A DNA stretch of 5,418 nt, taken from assembly GCA_031290205.1 (NCBI GenBank), contig JAITNZ010000155.1, forward strand, positions 1 through 5,418. The letters run 5' to 3'. Under the pieces are notes generated by a model that saw only the letters and a list, made by a program, of their open reading frames with translations, was not told where the DNA came from and made no database searches. A program made the position numbers and the translations under genes. Source of the stretch: Spirochaetaceae bacterium (GTDB taxonomy: Bacteria > Spirochaetota > Spirochaetia > Treponematales > Breznakiellaceae). Below, one piece after another: positions 5,401 to 5,418 of this stretch; position 1 is the first letter of the stretch, and every line of letters starts with the position of its first letter.

Positions 5401-5418
5401 TTACATTTTGAATTCGGA

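Larger units (their letters stand above)
4899..5418. other. 520-bp non-coding repeat mosaic upstream of the operon
   Basis: I find no gene, tRNA or rRNA here. Open frames on the minus strand (about 4980-5300 and 4870-5085) run through the repeats, are rich in Arg and Cys and resemble no family. The stretch is made of short repeat modules: TTGAATTCGG, GGGGAAGGCTTTCTC, CCATGCTCCTAGCC, CACGAAC and GTAACTC types. Two are also related to sequences elsewhere in the window. It presumably carries the operon promoter and leader. Confidence 0.6.
5307..5418. mobile_element. Possible small inverted-repeat element (MITE-like), reaching the window edge
   Basis: TCCGAATTCAA (5307-5317) and its exact reverse complement TTGAATTCGGA (5408-5418) bound a 112-bp AT-rich segment with no coding capacity. 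The interior holds two 23-bp imperfect direct repeats and a short hairpin. This resembles a miniature inverted-repeat element, but the right end coincides with the window edge, so target-site duplication and true borders cannot be seen. Confidence 0.35.

Overview
The window holds a two-gene operon on the minus strand, with repeat-rich non-coding DNA on both sides. The upstream gene (about 3660-4898) encodes a compact DEAD-box RNA helicase. The downstream gene (142-3660) encodes a 1172-residue SNF2-family ATPase with an N-terminal SWIM zinc finger. The stop codon of the first and the start codon of the second share one base (TAATG), with a good AAGGA ribosome site inside the end of the first gene, so the two proteins are very probably translationally coupled.

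The organism is bacterial, of roughly intermediate GC content, and uses Shine-Dalgarno-type starts. The exact source cannot be fixed from two widespread helicase families. The SWIM-SNF2 fusion, the in-gene poly-G tract and the CACGAAC-type intergenic repeats make me think of a spirochaete such as Treponema, but this is a weak impression.

Layout: 1-141 is non-coding DNA downstream of the operon, with a dispersed repeat (about 6-46), a small hairpin (52-64) and a hairpin-bearing repeat (92-140). 142-3660 is the SNF2 gene, which has a ten-G run directly next to a seven-T run in its coding strand (2482-2499). 3660-4898 is the DEAD-box gene. 4899-5418 has no convincing gene. It is a mosaic of short direct and inverted repeats, several of them present two or three times in this window, with weak promoter-like sequences.

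Both proteins are nucleic-acid-dependent ATPases. The DEAD-box protein should remodel RNA. The SNF2 protein should translocate on double-stranded DNA or displace bound protein or RNA polymerase. Co-expression suggests a link between RNA and DNA or transcription remodelling, but nothing here shows a specific pathway, and there is no nuclease, methylase or other partner that would make this a recognisable defence system.

The two most interesting signals are not the genes themselves. One is the G10/T7 tract: gain or loss of one G would truncate the SNF2 protein before its ATPase, so it could be a phase-variable on/off switch, shown here in the ON state. The other is a 29-bp sequence shared between the 3' flank of the operon and the interior of the DEAD-box gene (25/29 identical, with a 19-bp perfect core, opposite orientation). 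In the gene it encodes part of an apparently enlarged inter-domain linker, as if a mobile palindromic repeat had inserted in frame.
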